From: Verrucomicrobiales bacterium
GTDB taxonomy: Bacteria > Verrucomicrobiota > Verrucomicrobiia > Limisphaerales > UBA9464
Direction of reading: 5' to 3'
Assembly: GCA_005793375.1 (NCBI GenBank)
Contig: SXSK01000271.1
Coordinates: 1-39,717, forward strand
Length of the DNA stretch: 39,717 nucleotides
How positions within the stretch are numbered: the first letter of the stretch is position 1; every line of letters begins with the position of its first letter. A program made the position numbers and the translations under genes. Positions 8,429 through 17,375 of this stretch are shown here, piece after piece. Under the pieces are notes generated by a model. That model did no database searches. It saw only the letters and a list, made by a program, of their open reading frames with translations, and was not told where the DNA came from.

Positions 8429-10399
8429 CTATCGAAACCGCCAGCGTTCGTCAAAGAATCCGGCTGCGATGATTCCCTGGGGTGCCTGCCTCGGGTTGAT
8501 TTCACGGACTGCCCAATCAGGGAGCCAGGGTGTTTGGCGAGCATTGGTGCCTTTCCAAGCAGCGAATGTGTGGCCGCTGTTTAAAACAATGTAACGTTTG
8601 GGGTTGAGTGGATTCGGGTAAATCATCATTGGAACATGTGTGGACGCTGGGATTTCGATTCGTCCAAGCACGACACTCCGCCGATTCCATTGGAGGGGAA
8701 GTTTGCGCAAGATTTGTTTTAAAACGCGATTATTGCCTGGGTCACCCCAAAGGATGAGATGGTTCTCGGCGACATCCGAGGCTGTGAGGTCTTGGTCGTT
8801 TCGAAGCCGCAGGTCGGCGCGGAATTGTCCGCGCCAATCTTCGATAAATTGTTGGAGCGCCGCTTCGGACCAGGTTCCGACGGCGGGATTCCAAGCCGTT
8901 CCAGTGGGGCGCACGACGAGGAATCGATCCATGAACGCATCATCCATCGGCCCTTGCAGACCGGGTTGTTTACGGAGCGATGGGAGGGAGGAACCCACTC
9001 GCCAGCGGCCGTTCTTCAAGGTGAATTGAACCGTACCTGGGGATTGGCGACGGTGGTTTTCTTGGACATCGAGTGTCTGAGAGCCGATCTGAATGTGCCA
9101 GGTGCCGAGCCCGAGTTCTGGTGGATCCATCAGTCTGAACGCCGTGATGTTGGAAAGACTGAGGCGAACCTGGGAGGGCGGATCCAAATCCGCATGAACT
9201 CGGGCAGGTTTCCAGTGGTTCTCCAGAGCCAGGATCTGGAACCAAGCCAAGCGCGCTCCCTCTGGGTATCTTAATGTCGGCGTGCTGAAGTTGAGACGCC
9301 TCGGATAAGCATCCTTTGGCGTCGCCATTAGAGTGTCAAACGACTCGGCGAGACGGGCCTTGGCGCTGGGTTCAAAGCGATGTTCCACGCCGGGACCGAG
9401 GATGTGATGCAGGGAGATACCCTCCGTTTGCATGGCCGCTGCCATGGTATCGGCGGCAAGTCGTTGCCGATCCAGTTCACCGCTATACGCAATGACATCG
9501 AGGTGCTGGAAATTGGCGGCGTAACCCGGGACATCATAAAGCTGCCATAAGGTTTGTTCCCAGGGAGCAATCTGGATCGGTTGCTTCAGGATGCCAGTGT
9601 AACCTGCGGTATCGACAAAACCGGCACCGGGATTTGCGGCGCGCCAAAAGCCTGGGTGATGTGCGGCGAGATGCCAAGTGCCGGCGCCCCCCATGGAAAA
9701 CCCGCGGATGGATCGTCGGCGTGGATCGGTTCCGTAGGCCGTTTCGGCATGCGCTACTGCCTCAAAGACATCGGTCTCACCTGCGAATTTGTAGGCATTG
9801 CAGTATCGGCCGTAAGGATGGAGCACGATGCTATTAGCGGGGGAGAATTCGCCTCGGGAGCGGAGGCGTTCGCCGAGAAACTTGAGCTCCGTCCGTTTCT
9901 CGTCGCGACCGGCGAGCCAGACGTCGAGGCGGAGCGATGGGGACGTCTTAGACGAATTCGTTGGAATAACGACACCGTAAGGTTGGATGGAGTCATCGAT
10001 CCTGGAACGGAAACCGCGGATGACGAGTCCTGTTTGCTGTGTCCACGGGGCGATGCCGGACCGCAACTGAGCGGCGCGTTCGTGGCCGAGGTTCAATAAT
10101 TGATCCGCGAGGGCGAATTGATTGGTGTGATGAAATTCATTATAGGTGAGTGCCCAATGGACGGCTTTATGGAGTATCGCCACATCTGGCAAGAGTTCTT
10201 GGCAGAGGATCTCTGGGCGGGTGCGGAGTTCGGTCAATTCCGCTTCGAGTCTCGCCGAACGATGCTCGAGATCCGAACGGATGAATGGCGGCACCTCGAT
10301 TCCGCGAGGTGGGACCAGACCCGCGCTGAAGAGTGAGTGGAATGATGGCGGAGCCCAGAAGGTCAGCAATGCCAAGCCGTGTATCCAGAGCCGGTTCAT
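8429..10399 (-). CDS. Secreted alpha/beta hydrolase (prolyl-oligopeptidase / esterase-like)
   Basis: 656 aa; nucleophile-elbow RRRSIRGFSMGGAGTWHLAAHHPGFW; N-terminal hydrophobic segment; start overlaps the upstream GNAT stop by ATGA. Confidence 0.72.
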   Translation of the reverse strand: MNRLWIHGLALLTFWAPPSFHSLFSAGLVPPRGIEVPPFIRSDLEHRSARLEAELTELRTRPEILCQELLPDVAILHKAVHWALTYNEFHHTNQFALADQLLNLGHERAAQLRSGIAPWTQQTGLVIRGFRSRIDDSIQPYGVVIPTNSSKTSPSLRLDVWLAGRDEKRTELKFLGERLRSRGEFSPANSIVLHPYGRYCNAYKFAGETDVFEAVAHAETAYGTDPRRRSIRGFSMGGAGTWHLAAHHPGFWRAANPGAGFVDTAGYTGILKQPIQIAPWEQTLWQLYDVPGYAANFQHLDVIAYSGELDRQRLAADTMAAAMQTEGISLHHILGPGVEHRFEPSAKARLAESFDTLMATPKDAYPRRLNFSTPTLRYPEGARLAWFQILALENHWKPARVHADLDPPSQVRLSLSNITAFRLMDPPELGLGTWHIQIGSQTLDVQENHRRQSPGTVQFTLKNGRWRVGSSLPSLRKQPGLQGPMDDAFMDRFLVVRPTGTAWNPAVGTWSEAALQQFIEDWRGQFRADLRLRNDQDLTASDVAENHLILWGDPGNNRVLKQILRKLPLQWNRRSVVLGRIEIPASTHVPMMIYPNPLNPKRYIVLNSGHTFAAWKGTNARQTPWLPDWAVREINPRQAPQGIIAAGFFDERWRFR

Positions 10400-10863
10400 C
10401 TGAGGACAAAGTCCCGCTCCAACACTTCGTAACCGGCGGGCTGGAGGCCCAACTTGAGGTATGTTCGTCGGGCTGGAGCGTTGTGATGATCCATGTACAG
10501 GCGCAATCCGCAGACTTGTTCAGCATTCTTTGCGAGAGTTTCCACATGCCGATAGAGCGCCCGAAAAACACCTTGTCGTCGGACCTCGGGTAGCACATAG
10601 ACACTCTGAATCCACCAAAACATTCCATTTCGCCAATCGCTCCACTCATAGGTCACCATGAGTTGGCCGACAATGGATCCGGAGTTTTCGGCGACGAAAT
10701 AGGATCCTTTGCTGGAATCTGAAAGCACCGCATGCACACCAGGAATAATTCGTCCTGGGTCAAGTTCCCGGCCCTCGGTTTCGCGTGCGAGAGCCCGGTT
10801 GTACTCCGCGATGGTCGCGGTATCGGCTTCGGTGGCCTTGCGAATATTGGATGACGTCGACAT
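10396..10863 (-). CDS. GNAT family N-acetyltransferase
   Basis: 155 aa; GSIVGQLMVTYEWSDWRNGMFWWIQSVYVLPEVRRQGVFRALYRHVETLAK...NAPARRTYLKLGLQPAGYEVLE. Confidence 0.88.
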   Translation of the reverse strand: MSTSSNIRKATEADTATIAEYNRALARETEGRELDPGRIIPGVHAVLSDSSKGSYFVAENSGSIVGQLMVTYEWSDWRNGMFWWIQSVYVLPEVRRQGVFRALYRHVETLAKNAEQVCGLRLYMDHHNAPARRTYLKLGLQPAGYEVLERDFVLR

Positions 10864-10945
10864 GAGTTATGATGGGGCGACATCGACGAACTCAACCGGT
10901 CGCAGATGGACCCGTGATGTAGTGACGGCACTCCGATGGCTCTGG

Positions 10946-12229
10946 TTACCGATTCCCGATGCACCAGAGTGTCTTTTCGGTGCGGATGAACACCTTGCCC
11001 TCTGAAACAGCCATGCTGGCTTGAGCGCGTTCGCCATTTAGTGAATTGCGAGAAAGAATCCGGAATTCAGGCCCCTCTGCGACGACGGTGGTTACGCCGT
11101 CCTCCGCCAGGAAGTAGATCCGGCCATTGGCGTAGAGCGGTGATGTGCAAAAATTGCCTCCCACACGTTCGGAGTAAAGGATTTCCCCAGTCGTCGCCCG
11201 ATAACAATGGGCGATGCCTCCGTCAGTGATGGTGTGGAGATGCGGTTTGAGGTGAAGAAGAGCGGGTTGAGTGGGGCAACCTTTGCGTTGTTCCCAGGCT
11301 ACGTGGGAAGCACTGACATCGCCTTCGCCGCCGAGTTTGAAGGCACGCAATGTGGTCTTTTCAAATCCAGAAGATGTGAACAATAATCCGTCTCCAAGGG
11401 CGGGATTGGGTGTGACGCCTTCGCCTTGGTTGTAGGCGGTCCATATCCGCGCGCCGGTCTTCAAGTCAAAGCCTTGAGCGGCGTCGCCGGCGCAGCTGAT
11501 GACCTGGGTTTTGCCCTGTTCCGTCACGAACAACGGGGTGAGGTGTGAGACTCGTGACTTGCCCCGAGGGGTGCGCCAGAGCTCGCGGCCTGTTTTGGCA
11601 TCGACACCCACGACGAAGGCTTTATCCCAAGGAATCTGCCAGCCGAGTTTCTCATCGTTCGACACGTTGGGGAAATTACCTGCGGCAGTCACCCGATTGC
11701 TGCCGTCATAGGCCATGACAAGGATGCCATCGCGCACGACCGGTGAGGAACTAAGCCCATGCCGGCTGTAAAATTCGACGGAGCGATGGGTCCAAACCAC
11801 GCTGCCCTTGAAATCCACGGCAACCATGCTGCCATCTCCAAAAACGCTGTAGATTCGTTCACCATCGGTCGTTGGCGTTGGCGTTGCGTAGGAATTTTTA
11901 CCCTCTTTGCGCCGGGTCACCTGATCGAAAACATGGGTATCCCAGATGACACTGCCTGATTTGGCATCGAGGCAGAGGACATGGCAGGAGGCACCGGCGG
12001 CGCGAGTGCCCGTGAGAAATACGCGATTGCCCCAAACAATCGGGGAAGACCAGCCATCTACGCCGGTTTGCACCTTCCAAACCAAGTTGGAGTCGGAACT
12101 CCATTGCCAGGGGACGTGAATCTCTGAAGAATGGCCTTGTCCGGAAGGGCCGCGATATTGCGGCCAGTTTTCGGCGGAACAGCAGGACACAGCGAGGAGC
12201 GTTAGGAACGACCAAAGTACAGGCTTCAT
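10946..12229 (-). CDS. PQQ-like beta-propeller repeat protein, secreted
   Basis: ORF opens at 12382; a signal-peptide-like start MKPVLWSFLTLLAVSCCSAENWPQYRGPSGQG lies at 12229. PQQ-like blades (VWKVQTGVDGWSSPIVWGNRVFLTG; FVVGVDAKTGRELWRTPRG). Confidence 0.85.
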   Translation of the reverse strand: MKPVLWSFLTLLAVSCCSAENWPQYRGPSGQGHSSEIHVPWQWSSDSNLVWKVQTGVDGWSSPIVWGNRVFLTGTRAAGASCHVLCLDAKSGSVIWDTHVFDQVTRRKEGKNSYATPTPTTDGERIYSVFGDGSMVAVDFKGSVVWTHRSVEFYSRHGLSSSPVVRDGILVMAYDGSNRVTAAGNFPNVSNDEKLGWQIPWDKAFVVGVDAKTGRELWRTPRGKSRVSHLTPLFVTEQGKTQVISCAGDAAQGFDLKTGARIWTAYNQGEGVTPNPALGDGLLFTSSGFEKTTLRAFKLGGEGDVSASHVAWEQRKGCPTQPALLHLKPHLHTITDGGIAHCYRATTGEILYSERVGGNFCTSPLYANGRIYFLAEDGVTTVVAEGPEFRILSRNSLNGERAQASMAVSEGKVFIRTEKTLWCIGNR

Positions 12230-12420
12230 AAGCGAACTTTGACCCGAGAACCTCAACCTGCGCCAGCACGATTCAATCTGGAAACCCAGCGTCGGCTGAC
12301 ACGGGTCCCAGGCTCGATACATTATTTGTGGAGGCGACGGATCCGAGTTCTGTCGCTTCCAAGGGAATTCCAACAATCCCATAATCCACTATCCAGTGGT
12401 CATGGTTCTCGCGAGACTAG

Positions 12421-14001
12421 GTGCCGCGCATGGTCGCTGATTTCGATTTGGTGGTGGTTGGCTCTGGGTTCGCTGGGTCTTTGATCTCAATGATTGCCTG
12501 CCGATTGGGGTATCGTGTTGCCTTGGTGGAACGGGGCAGGCATCCACGGTTTGCCATCGGAGAATCGACCACTCCATTGGCTAACCTGATTCTGGAGGAA
12601 CTTTCGCTGACATACGACTTGCCGGCTTTAATACCGCTGACCCAATGGGGTTCCTGGCAACGAGTTTATCCGGGTTTGGGATGCGGACTGAAGCGCGGGT
12701 TCAGCTTTTTTCATCATCGCGCTGGGTCGCGGCGGACATTCGGTGCCAACCGCGAACACCAGCTAATGGTTGCCGCTAGCCCCCGGGATGAAATTGCGGA
12801 CACACACTGGTATCGGGCAGATCTGGATCACTTTTTGTCACTGGAAGCCCAACGATCGGGTGCCGAGTACCTGGAGGCTTGGCAACCGACTGGATTGGAG
12901 TTAGGGCCGACCGGTGGCGTACTGGTTGGCGAGTCGCATGGACACGTGCAGCGACTGAGTTTTCGACGATTGATTGATGCCAGTGGCGGGGGAGTGGGCG
13001 GCAGTTGTGTGACACGACTGCTGCAACTAGGCGTGGATCCTCTGGAGGGATTTCCTGTCACACGGACGCTCTATGCCCATTTCCGAAATATCCCGCGTTG
13101 GTCCGAGTTGCATCCGTCGTCCGAACCCACCCCCTATCCCGTGGATGATTCGGCGATGCATCATGTGTTTGATGAGGGTTGGTTTTGGGTCCTGCGTTTT
13201 GCCAACGGCCTCACGAGTGCGGGTGTGGTGATGACTGATGCTGCGCCTCTGGCTCCGGGGCTCAAGCCGACCCACAGCTCCTGGACGGAACTACTGACTC
13301 GATTCCCTCAGATATCCGAACACCTGGGACCGGGCATTCCTGAGGGCGCCTTTCATCAGCAATCGGTAGTGGGGTTTCGAGGGCGACACGCCGTTGCAGG
13401 TCCCTGCGTGTTGTTGCCGTCTGCGGTTGGGTTTGTGGATCCGATGTTTTCAACGGGGTTTCCGCTGACGCTTTTGGGCGTGGAACGACTGGCAATGGCA
13501 ATCTCTGGAGGGGGCCTTGGCAGCGAGTTCGAGGGAACTCTGGGGTGTTACGAACGTCAAACCGTCTCGGAATTGAACCTCACCGCAAAGTTCATGGGAG
13601 CGGCCTATCGGTTGTTTCCAGATTTTGATTCGTTCCGATCCCTCTCCATGCTGTATTTCACTGCGGCGATTTACTCCGAAACCGTGCGACGCCTAGGCAA
13701 GCCTGAGTTGGCTTCAGGGTTTCTGCTCGCGGATCACCCCGTATTTGGGAGAGCATTGGCACACTGTCTTGAAATCGCCGGAACCGTTCCACCACGAGTG
13801 TTTGCAGACCAAGTGAGGCGAGCCATAGAACCGTTCGAACTAGCAGGGCTGATGAACCCGGAGGCACAGCATTGGTATCGGGCTTCGGCTCAACCGATGC
13901 TGGAAGGCGCGGCCAAGGTGGGTGTATCTCCTGATGAGATGCAGTCGATGTTGGAGCGTGTCGGATTCCATCAGGCGCATGGGGTGAATCCCCCATTGTA
14001 G
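12421..14001 (+). CDS. FAD-dependent oxidoreductase, tryptophan-halogenase-like / geranylgeranyl-reductase-like
   Basis: GTG start; Rossmann motif DFDLVVVGSGFAGSLISMIACRLGYRVALVERGRHPRFAIGESTTPL; DEGWFWVLRFANGLTSAGVV; VGFVDPMFSTGFPLTLLGVERL. Confidence 0.82.
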   Translation: MPRMVADFDLVVVGSGFAGSLISMIACRLGYRVALVERGRHPRFAIGESTTPLANLILEELSLTYDLPALIPLTQWGSWQRVYPGLGCGLKRGFSFFHHRAGSRRTFGANREHQLMVAASPRDEIADTHWYRADLDHFLSLEAQRSGAEYLEAWQPTGLELGPTGGVLVGESHGHVQRLSFRRLIDASGGGVGGSCVTRLLQLGVDPLEGFPVTRTLYAHFRNIPRWSELHPSSEPTPYPVDDSAMHHVFDEGWFWVLRFANGLTSAGVVMTDAAPLAPGLKPTHSSWTELLTRFPQISEHLGPGIPEGAFHQQSVVGFRGRHAVAGPCVLLPSAVGFVDPMFSTGFPLTLLGVERLAMAISGGGLGSEFEGTLGCYERQTVSELNLTAKFMGAAYRLFPDFDSFRSLSMLYFTAAIYSETVRRLGKPELASGFLLADHPVFGRALAHCLEIAGTVPPRVFADQVRRAIEPFELAGLMNPEAQHWYRASAQPMLEGAAKVGVSPDEMQSMLERVGFHQAHGVNPPL

Positions 14002-14034
14002 CGACCGCTCTTGAGTCGCGGTTCCCGAAATGTT

Positions 14035-14051
14035 GGCTCTCGACAAGAGCC
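14035..14051. terminator. Possible hairpin terminator downstream of the FAD oxidoreductase
   Basis: GGCTCT-CGACA-AGAGCC perfect 6-bp stem 34 nt after the stop, in the convergent intergenic gap; no U-tract. Confidence 0.3.
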
Positions 14052-14100
14052 CACGGTCTTGAGTCCTGAAGGGATTGAGGAGTTGTCGAGGCGAGAGCGC

Positions 14101-14622
14101 TTATGGGATATCGCGATAAGGGCGACTGGACTCGTTAGGGTTTTTCTTGATCCCGCCTCGTTCGATGGCGGAGCGGTTTTTGAGAAATTTTTCGAAAGCA
14201 GGAAGTTGTTCCTGAGTTAACACCTCTTCTTGGATCTGGCGTTTCAAATCTCGTAAGACCCGTTGAGCCTCAGGTGCGACGGGCTGCCATAAATCGTGCA
14301 GGCGAGTCTCGGTCTGGTCGACCAGTTGACCGATCCGTTCCCGTTGGGAAGGTGTCAGGTTCAAGGACCTATCCAAGCGTCGAAACACTTCTAACCGCGC
14401 GATCCCTGGGGCTGATCTGGGTGGCATTGGCTGATCAATTCGAGAAATTGGGTTGGAGAGGTTGTTTGGGATGACAGGCTGAACCAACTCTGGACGAAGG
14501 CGGCGCTCAGACGGTTTTCGTTTTGAGAAACTGTTGGCGAGGCCAAGACTCAAGGCACCCGTCATGACGCCCGTGGCGAAAATCAGCAGTGATGCGGTGA
14601 CGATTTTCCAGGTGTTTACCAT
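14101..14622 (-). CDS. Membrane-anchored Spy/CpxP-like periplasmic protein
   Basis: N-terminal TM (WKIVTASLLIFATGVMTGALSLGLA) and Spy/CpxP-like helical core (LDRSLNLTPSQRERIGQLVDQTETRLHDLWQPVAPEAQRVLRDLKRQIQEEVLTQEQLPAFEKFL). Confidence 0.65.
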   Translation of the reverse strand: MVNTWKIVTASLLIFATGVMTGALSLGLANSFSKRKPSERRLRPELVQPVIPNNLSNPISRIDQPMPPRSAPGIARLEVFRRLDRSLNLTPSQRERIGQLVDQTETRLHDLWQPVAPEAQRVLRDLKRQIQEEVLTQEQLPAFEKFLKNRSAIERGGIKKNPNESSRPYRDIP

Positions 14623-14954
14623 GAGTCACCGGAGTCGAGTGTATCGAGCATGACCAGTTCCAGTTCGTCCGAGGTGGAGTTGGAGTCGCCCGATAAGTCT
14701 GGAGTGATGGAGATTTGGAAGTGAAGGAAGCTGGCGACACCCAGGAGTACAACACTTGGCAGAACGGCTCGCCAAAGGCCCGCGGCCCAGAACTCTATTG
14801 GGTCGGGAACGCCTGCGGAGCGGATCCGGGTCATAACACGTTGCTCGAAGGCAACAGGAACCCGATCCGAGGGCGGTTGACCTCGAACGGCCGCGATCAG
14901 TGATTTTCTGAGATCCTCTGGATTCATTGGCTCATCGAGTTCGACGAACGGCAA
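14616..14954 (-). CDS. Small single-pass membrane protein, candidate anti-sigma factor
   Basis: 112 aa; soluble N-terminus (NPEDLRKSLIAAVRGQPPSDRVPVAFEQRVMTRI), one TM (VLPSVVLLGVASFLHF), located between the ECF sigma and Spy-like genes; short overlap with the downstream gene. Confidence 0.5.
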   Translation of the reverse strand: MPFVELDEPMNPEDLRKSLIAAVRGQPPSDRVPVAFEQRVMTRIRSAGVPDPIEFWAAGLWRAVLPSVVLLGVASFLHFQISITPDLSGDSNSTSDELELVMLDTLDSGDSW

Positions 14955-14964
14955 CCATTTGGGG

Positions 14965-15741
14965 TTACAGATATTTTTTCGTCGTCATTCGTTGTATGAT
15001 TCTCCGCATTTCAATGCGGGCTCTGAAGGCTCGAACCTTGACGAGAGTTGCCGACCACCCGGTGAGTTCAGCAACCTCTTTGACACTCCGATCTTCGATC
15101 TCCAGGAGCGTGATGATCAAACGGTTGGGTGCCGACAGTTGTTCGAGCACTTTGTCGATGAGCGTTTTTGCGGCTCCGACATAATTTCCTGGAGGCGCCG
15201 ATTCCACAGATTGGGTTTCGAGCCAATCGCGCTCATCGTCGGACAAATCGGTCATAGAGTGCTCACGATTGCGTTGATGGCGCCTCAAGAAATCGTAACA
15301 GGTGTGGATGGCCAATCGCATGAGCCAGTGCTCAAAGGGGGCATCCCCGCGGAAACCACTGAGGTGATGAAAGGCTTTCAAGAAGACCTCCTGGAAGACA
15401 TCCTCCACCTCCTCTTCGCGTCGGGAATGGCGCCGTGCCGTGGCAAAAACCTTAGACTGATACCGCGTTACCAACTCTCCGAACCGCTCGACATCGCCAC
15501 GGCGAACGGCGGCGATCAGATCGGCATCAGAAGGCTGGAAATCCACACCCGTGAGGCTCGCACAAGTCCCCGGCTCGACGGAAGCTCTGGGTTCCTTGGA
15601 ATTCTCCACGATCGACGTCCTATCACGGTCGCTATCACTGATACTGGCAGGCTCCTCGCCAACAGGGCATGCATTTGATGAAACCAATCCAGGATGCCAC
15701 ACCGCTGGAAATTGTCCGACCTGCCAGTAAGCGTTCATCAT
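14965..15741 (-). CDS. RNA polymerase ECF-type sigma-70 factor
   Basis: Region 2: DADLIAAVRRGDVERFGELVTRYQSKVFATARRHSRREEEVEDVFQEVFLKAFHHLSGFRGDAPFEHWLMRLAIHTCYDFLRR. Region 4: LIITLLEIEDRSVKEVAELTGWSATLVKVRAFRAR. ATGA overlap with the upstream gene stop (15738-15741). Confidence 0.9.
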   Translation of the reverse strand: MMNAYWQVGQFPAVWHPGLVSSNACPVGEEPASISDSDRDRTSIVENSKEPRASVEPGTCASLTGVDFQPSDADLIAAVRRGDVERFGELVTRYQSKVFATARRHSRREEEVEDVFQEVFLKAFHHLSGFRGDAPFEHWLMRLAIHTCYDFLRRHQRNREHSMTDLSDDERDWLETQSVESAPPGNYVGAAKTLIDKVLEQLSAPNRLIITLLEIEDRSVKEVAELTGWSATLVKVRAFRARIEMRRIIQRMTTKKYL

Positions 15742-16337
15742 TCCTTGGCAGGTGGAGTTACGGCAGACTCCGCATCGGTGGGGTTCTTCCGCTTTCTTTC
15801 AACCGGCGACGGGTTCTGTGAGCCGTCTCCACGAACGGGAAAACGCTCGGCGAGCGTCAGATCTCCGCGCAACGATTTAAGGCGCGCCAATTGCGCGGCA
15901 CTCAATTGAGGTCGCAATGCGTCGATCATCTTGGCGCGTGCCACGGCGACATCTCCTTCGAGTTGGCCCCATTCGGCGGCTTTCGATTGGATGAGTGCTG
16001 TGTCGATGGGGGTGGCAAAAACGGCATCCTCAAGTTCTCGTCGGACGCGGTTTGATCGTTCGAGCAGAGACCGGTTCTCTCGACGAAATGATTCAAACGC
16101 CTTTTGTACCAACTGTCGCTGTTCTGCGGTCAACGACTGGTCCCCCTGCCAAAACGTTGGACGTTCTCGTCGCGAGTTGTTGCCTGTCTTTGCAGAGGTA
16201 GGGTTGGATGCCGACTCGAGAGATGGGGAGGATTTTTGGCCCGACGAATCGTCGGAAGCGACCACCACCGGCGACAGGCAAATGGCGACAACGACGATCC
16301 GAGAGAATCGGCGGAGGGACAATTTCACGGAGTTCAT
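15738..16337 (-). CDS. Periplasmic Spy/CpxP-like protein
   Basis: 199 aa with signal-like N-terminus; QSLTAEQRQLVQKAFESFRRENRSLLERSNRVRRELEDAVFA...AKMIDALRPQLSAAQLARLKSLRGDL resembles the Spy/CpxP heavy-metal-resistance helical fold. Confidence 0.6.
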   Translation of the reverse strand: MNSVKLSLRRFSRIVVVAICLSPVVVASDDSSGQKSSPSLESASNPTSAKTGNNSRRERPTFWQGDQSLTAEQRQLVQKAFESFRRENRSLLERSNRVRRELEDAVFATPIDTALIQSKAAEWGQLEGDVAVARAKMIDALRPQLSAAQLARLKSLRGDLTLAERFPVRGDGSQNPSPVERKRKNPTDAESAVTPPAKE

Positions 16338-16396
16338 ACAATCTCAGCCTGAAATGGGGCGCAGCATCCAACCCCATCCAACTCGACTCAAGACAT

Positions 16397-16744
16397 TTAC
16401 TTTGGCTTGGCGCCGTCCTTTTTTTGTCGGCGGGCAGAGCCGTCCCCACGCTCTTTTTGACGCTGCTCGATTCGTTCGAGGTGCTTCTTCTCCGCGTCCG
16501 TCAAGGTTCCAGCCTCTTTCTTGGCCTTGAGTTCCTTCAGGCGATCTTGGGCCTTTTCTCGGGCGGCTTTGCGCTCTTCGGGCGTGAGTTTTTCTTTTTC
16601 TGAACGAGCGCGACGTTTGTCTTTATCCACGGTTTCGACCTTGCGGCCCTCCGTGCTGGGTGTCGCGGGAGCGTCTTCGGCTCGCAGAGCACTCGCACTC
16701 AGTAGGATCAAACCAGCCAGCCCATATTGCATCAATGTTTTCAT
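16397..16744 (-). CDS. Small secreted highly charged (Lys/Glu/Arg-rich) protein
   Basis: 115 aa; signal peptide MKTLMQYGLAGLILLSASALRAEDA followed by KEKLTPEERKAAREKAQDRLKELKAKKEAGTLTDAEKKHLERIEQRQKERGD. Confidence 0.6.
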   Translation of the reverse strand: MKTLMQYGLAGLILLSASALRAEDAPATPSTEGRKVETVDKDKRRARSEKEKLTPEERKAAREKAQDRLKELKAKKEAGTLTDAEKKHLERIEQRQKERGDGSARRQKKDGAKPK

Positions 16745-16845
16745 GGTGTGTCTGTCTCAACCCGGTTTTTCGGGTATACCAATCGAGACGTTCCCATGGA
16801 GGCTCTGGTTACGGGAATCGTCGAGAGGATTCTAGAGAGAATCAC

Positions 16846-17133
16846 TCAATGTTCCTGAGCCAACACGACCTCGCCCTTGTCCAGAGTGACGCAGCATGTG
16901 AGTCGATATTTTTCTGGATCCTTGTTCCATTGATCGAGAACGTCCAGTTCTTCGTCGGACGGTGGGCTGAGGTTTTCCATGCCGCTGATGACTCGAGCCA
17001 CACAGGTTCCGCACGAGCAATTAAAGCAGCCAGCTTCCATCTCCACCCCGGCCTTCTCTCCGGCGTCGAGCAACTTCGTTCCAGGGTCGACCTCTGCTGA
17101 AACATTGGCTGGAAGTATGATGATCTTGGGCAT
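16846..17133 (-). CDS. 2Fe-2S ferredoxin
   Basis: 95 aa; AGVEMEAGCFNCSCGTCVARVISGMENLSPPSDEELDVL...YRLTCCVTL; plant-type C-x4-C-x2-C plus distal Cys. Confidence 0.88.
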   Translation of the reverse strand: MPKIIILPANVSAEVDPGTKLLDAGEKAGVEMEAGCFNCSCGTCVARVISGMENLSPPSDEELDVLDQWNKDPEKYRLTCCVTLDKGEVVLAQEH

Positions 17134-17375
17134 GATGCGACGATGTAATGAGCTGGCGCGTATCGACTCACTCCGCTTATAGCTCCAAGCGGGTTTGTGT
17201 CAAAGATCGGCCGGCGCATGGATAAGACGCCTCGCCTTAAGACTATCGATAACTCATCGAACAATCGGTTCGAACAAGGAGGTCAAGACGTTAGGCTTTG
17301 GAGGTTCCCAGAGTCTCAAAAGATCTACGAGACACAGGTTGCTCTGATTTCGTGGGAAGCCCTAGTATGTGATCC

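Noticed and set aside
9554-10099. 181-aa plus-strand ORF
   Set aside because: Antisense to the alpha/beta hydrolase gene 8429-10399, which has clear catalytic motifs.
14959-15678. 239-aa plus-strand ORF
   Set aside because: Antisense shadow of the ECF sigma gene; no recognisable domain.
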